The translations under genes and the position numbers were made by a program. The notes beneath the pieces were generated by a model, which worked only from the letters and a program-made list of their open reading frames with translations, was not told the DNA's origin and did not search any database. From NCBI RefSeq assembly GCF_011694815.1, contig NZ_CP050177.1, positions 1,116,001 through 1,180,000 of the forward strand: a DNA stretch of 64,000 nucleotides, in the 5' to 3' direction. Each line of letters starts with the position of its first letter. Positions within the stretch are counted from its first letter, which is position 1. Below are positions 61,191-64,000 of the stretch, one piece after another. The stretch is from Streptomyces liangshanensis (GTDB lineage: Bacteria; Actinomycetota; Actinomycetes; Streptomycetales; Streptomycetaceae).

Positions 61191-64000
61191 TCAGACCCGC
61201 GTGAGCCGCAGCGTGACCAGTTCGAACGGGCGCAGCGACAGGTGGACGGACCCGTCCGTCACCCGGGGCCGTTCCGCGTCCGCGAGGGGCCGCTCCAGCA
61301 GGTCCGTCACGGCGAGTCCGCCGATCGCGGTCCCGAGGGTGACGGTGGCCTTGGCCCGGCCGCCGGCCGACTCGTAGAGGCGTACGACCAGGTCGCCGCT
61401 CCGGTCGTCGGCGAGCTTGACCGCGCTGACGACGACCGCGTCGTTGTCGACGGACACCAGCGGCGCGACCTCGGCCGCGGCTCCCTCGACGACGCGCTCG
61501 GGGAGATTGATCCGGTAGCCCTCCCTGACGGCGTCGCCGATCGCCGCGCCCGGGGCGAGCGCGTGCCGGAAGCGGTGGACGCCCTGGTCGGTCTCGGGGT
61601 CCGGGAAGCGCGGGGCGCGCAGCAGCGAGACCCGCACGGTCGTGGTGGTGCCGCCGTCGGACGCCCGGACGGTACGGGTCACGTCGTGGCCGTACGTGGA
61701 GTCGTTGACGAGCGCGACGCCCCAGCCGGGCTCCTCCAGGTGGACGAAGCGGTGGTTGCAGGCCTCGAACTTGGCCGCTTCCCAGGAGGTGTTGGTGTGG
61801 GTGGCCCGGTAGACGTGGCCGAACTGCGTCTCGGAGGCGTACCGGTCGGCGTGCACGTCCAGCGGGAAGGCCGCCTTGAGGAACTTCTCCGTCTCGTGCC
61901 AGTCGACCTCGGTGTCGATGTCGAGCCGCTTGCTGCCCGCCGCGAGGGTGAGCAGCTGGGTCACGGTGGACGCACCGAAGGAGCGTACGACCCGGACCGC
62001 CGCCGCGCCGTCCCCGTCCCGCACGGAGGTGACCTCGTCGGCGTCCGTCAGGTCGGTGACGGTGTTGCGGTAGAACTCGTCGACGTCCCAGGCGTCCCAC
62101 TGGTTGGGGAAGTCGGGGTGGATCTGGAGGAGGTTGGCGGCCTCGCCGGGGGCGACGGTCTCCCGCTCGGCGGCGATGTCGTACGCCGACACGACCAGTC
62201 CGCGGCCGTCGACCACGACCTCCAGCAGCCCGTTGCCCAGGACGAACCCGCCGTCCTCGCGGGGCGACACCTCCACCTGGCCCGCTCCCCCGGCCGGCCC
62301 GGCCGCGCCCGCCGGGACGCCGTGGCGCGGGTGGGGCGCGGAGTTGAAGACCAGGGCCGTCCCGCCGGAGGGGTCGCCGGCCAGGGCGCGCTGCGCGTCG
62401 TCGATGATGCCGTCGAGCTCCGCGGCCAGCGCGGCGTAGGTCCTCTCGGCCTCGCGGTGCACCCAGGCGATGGAGGAGCCGGGCAGGATGTCGTGGAACT
62501 GGTGGAGCAGCACGGTCTTCCAGATCCGGTCCAGCGCTTCGTACGGGTAGCTGTACGGAGCCCCGGCCGGCGACCCGGCCCGTACGGCGGCGGTGGCCGC
62601 CCACAGCTCGGCCTCGCGCAGGAGGTGCTCGCTGCGCCGGTTGCCCTGCTTGGTCTTCGCCTGGCTGGTGAGGGTCGCGCGGTGCAGTTCCAGGTACAGC
62701 TCACCGACCCACACGGGCGGGTTCGGGTATTCCGCCTCGGCCTTCTCGAAGAACGCGGCGGGGGACTCCCACTCGACGGTGGCGGAGCCCTCCAGGCTGC
62801 GCATCCGCGCGGCCTTGCCGATCATCTCGCGCGTGGTGCCGCCGCCGCCGTCGCCCCAGCCGGTGGGGGCGAGGGAGTGCCGGGCGACGCCCTTCTCCTT
62901 GAAGTTGCGGGCCGCGTGGGCGATCTGTTCGCCGGTCATCGAGCAGTTGTAGGAGTCGACGGGCGGGAAGTGCGTGAAGATCCGGGTGCCGTCGATGCCC
63001 TCCCAGTCGAAGGTGTGGTGGGGGAACTTGTTGATCGTGCTCCAGGAGATCTTCTGGGTGAGGAGCCACTTGGACCCGGCGGCCTTGATGATCTGGGGCA
63101 GTCCGGCCGCGAAGCCGAACGTGTCGGGCAGCCACGCCTCGTCGTTCTCGATGCCGAACTCGTCGAGGAAGAAGCGCTTGCCGTGCACGAACTGCCGGGC
63201 CATGGCCTCGGACCCGGGCATGTTCGTGTCGGACTCGACCCACATGCCGCCCGCGGGCACGAAGCGGCCCTCGGCGACGGCCTTCTTGACCTTGGCGTAG
63301 ACCTCGGGCCGGTGCTCCTTGATCCAGGCGAACTGCTGCGCCTGCGACATCGCGAAGACGAAGTCGGGCTCGTCCTCCAGCAGCGCGGTCATGTTCGCCG
63401 TGGTGCGGGCGACCTTGCGGACGGTCTCGCGCAGCGGCCACAGCCACGCGGAGTCGATGTGGGCGTGGCCGACGGCGCTGATGTGGTGGGCGGTCGCCGG
63501 GGCCGGGGTGGCCAGGACGTCGGCGAGCCGCTCGCGGGCGGCCGCGGCGGTGCCGTTGACGTCCTGGAGGTCGACGGCGTCCAGCGCGCGGCCGACGGCG
63601 CGCAGGATCTCCCAGCGGCGGGCGCCCTCGACGGGCAGCTCGGCCATCAGCTCCCCGAGCACCTCCAGGTCCAGGACGAGCTGCCACACGTTCTCGTCGA
63701 AGACGGCGAGGTCCATGCGGGCGAGGCGGTACTGCGGCTCCGTACCGGCCGTCTCCTTGTCGCCGAGGGTGGTGGGCACGAAGGGCTGGTAGTCGAGGAT
63801 GACCGGGTTGGAGGCCGCCTCGATGTGGAGCACCACCTCTTCGCCGCCCGCCACAGGGGCGCCGATCCGCACCCACTGGTTGCGCGGGTTGAGGCCCTTC
63901 ACGGGCGAGCCGTCGGGCCGGTAGACGAGGCCCTCGCACTGGAATCCGGGCATGTTCTCGTCGAAGCCGAGGTCGAGGATCGCCTCCACGGTCCGGCCCG
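61191..64000 (-). CDS. Glycoside hydrolase family 38 alpha-mannosidase (N-terminus beyond window)
   Basis: A Zn2+-dependent retaining alpha-mannosidase; about 935 residues are visible and the frame is open to the right edge, so roughly the first 70-80 residues of the usual ~1,010 are missing. Zn ligands in VGHAHIDSAWLWPLRE (HxHxD), nucleophile aspartate in EAWLPDTFGFAAGLPQ, GGMWVESDTNMPGSE, and a third metal His in LLHQFHDILPGSSI. The C-terminal third is the GH38 beta-rich domain. No signal peptide can be judged. Expected role is trimming alpha-mannosides from glycans or glycoproteins in the cytoplasm or after uptake. A strong hairpin follows the stop. Confidence 0.92.
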   Translation of the reverse strand, partial: GRTVEAILDLGFDENMPGFQCEGLVYRPDGSPVKGLNPRNQWVRIGAPVAGGEEVVLHIEAASNPVILDYQPFVPTTLGDKETAGTEPQYRLARMDLAVFDENVWQLVLDLEVLGELMAELPVEGARRWEILRAVGRALDAVDLQDVNGTAAAARERLADVLATPAPATAHHISAVGHAHIDSAWLWPLRETVRKVARTTANMTALLEDEPDFVFAMSQAQQFAWIKEHRPEVYAKVKKAVAEGRFVPAGGMWVESDTNMPGSEAMARQFVHGKRFFLDEFGIENDEAWLPDTFGFAAGLPQIIKAAGSKWLLTQKISWSTINKFPHHTFDWEGIDGTRIFTHFPPVDSYNCSMTGEQIAHAARNFKEKGVARHSLAPTGWGDGGGGTTREMIGKAARMRSLEGSATVEWESPAAFFEKAEAEYPNPPVWVGELYLELHRATLTSQAKTKQGNRRSEHLLREAELWAATAAVRAGSPAGAPYSYPYEALDRIWKTVLLHQFHDILPGSSIAWVHREAERTYAALAAELDGIIDDAQRALAGDPSGGTALVFNSAPHPRHGVPAGAAGPAGGAGQVEVSPREDGGFVLGNGLLEVVVDGRGLVVSAYDIAAERETVAPGEAANLLQIHPDFPNQWDAWDVDEFYRNTVTDLTDADEVTSVRDGDGAAAVRVVRSFGASTVTQLLTLAAGSKRLDIDTEVDWHETEKFLKAAFPLDVHADRYASETQFGHVYRATHTNTSWEAAKFEACNHRFVHLEEPGWGVALVNDSTYGHDVTRTVRASDGGTTTTVRVSLLRAPRFPDPETDQGVHRFRHALAPGAAIGDAVREGYRINLPERVVEGAAAEVAPLVSVDNDAVVVSAVKLADDRSGDLVVRLYESAGGRAKATVTLGTAIGGLAVTDLLERPLADAERPRVTDGSVHLSLRPFELVTLRLTRV

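Overview
The DNA is very GC-rich (about 70% or more), codon third positions are almost all G or C, starts are often GTG, and several families are typical of streptomycetes (ribose-type sugar ABC uptake with a ROK repressor, SigB/SigF-type sigma factor, Ebo-like operon, many Gfo/Idh and TIM-barrel sugar enzymes). The window is best read as a chromosomal piece of a Streptomyces or close relative. I see no rRNA, tRNA, CRISPR array, transposase, integrase or phage gene.

Layout. (1) 1-8.5 kb: a partial aldehyde dehydrogenase, a succinyl-CoA-synthetase-like pair (sucC, sucD), formyl/succinyl-CoA:oxalate CoA-transferase (frc) and two tandem oxalate/formate-family transporters. (2) 8.6-16.7 kb: a tightly overlapping seven-gene Ebo-like operon (myo-inositol-phosphate-synthase-like protein, UbiA-like prenyltransferase, TIM barrel, EboA, TatD-like hydrolase, EboE, phosphodiesterase) followed by a Tat-exported TIM-barrel protein. 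(3) 16.8-29.7 kb: sugar acquisition: a 1,229-residue secreted protein (sugar dehydrogenase + PKD + carbohydrate-binding + ThuA + DUF1080), a TIM-barrel isomerase, a Gfo/Idh dehydrogenase, a ribose-type ABC transporter, a ROK repressor and an aldo/keto reductase. (4) 29.7-31.6 kb: two small genes (RibD-C/DHFR-like, DUF3224) between inverted repeats of about 340 bp. (5) 31.7-43.2 kb: NmrA-like reductase, then a second oxalate/formate block: FCD-type GntR regulator, FabH-like enzyme, a third transporter with a tiny 48-residue partner, a PanE-family reductase, and a formate dehydrogenase whose catalytic subunit is split over two non-adjacent genes, ending with fdhD. (6) 43.3-64 kb: bile-acid:Na+-type symporter with LysR regulator, acyl-CoA ligase, aldo/keto reductase, His-rich methyltransferase with AraC regulator, carbinolamine dehydratase, two paralogous membrane molybdo-oxidoreductase modules around a polytopic membrane protein, a DUF2264 protein, a sigma factor and a partial GH38 alpha-mannosidase.

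How it fits together. The strongest theme is oxalate and formate metabolism spread over two blocks about 28 kb apart. Four copies of one 12-base near-palindrome, ACTGTA-NN-C[A/G]AT, lie in front of sucC/frc, gntR, the third transporter/panE, and the formate dehydrogenase operon, which suggests one regulon under the GntR protein. Oxalyl-CoA decarboxylase is not in the window, while a PanE-family protein is, so reduction of oxalyl-CoA to glyoxylate is a possible route. Statements about function rest on motifs read by eye; no database search was run.
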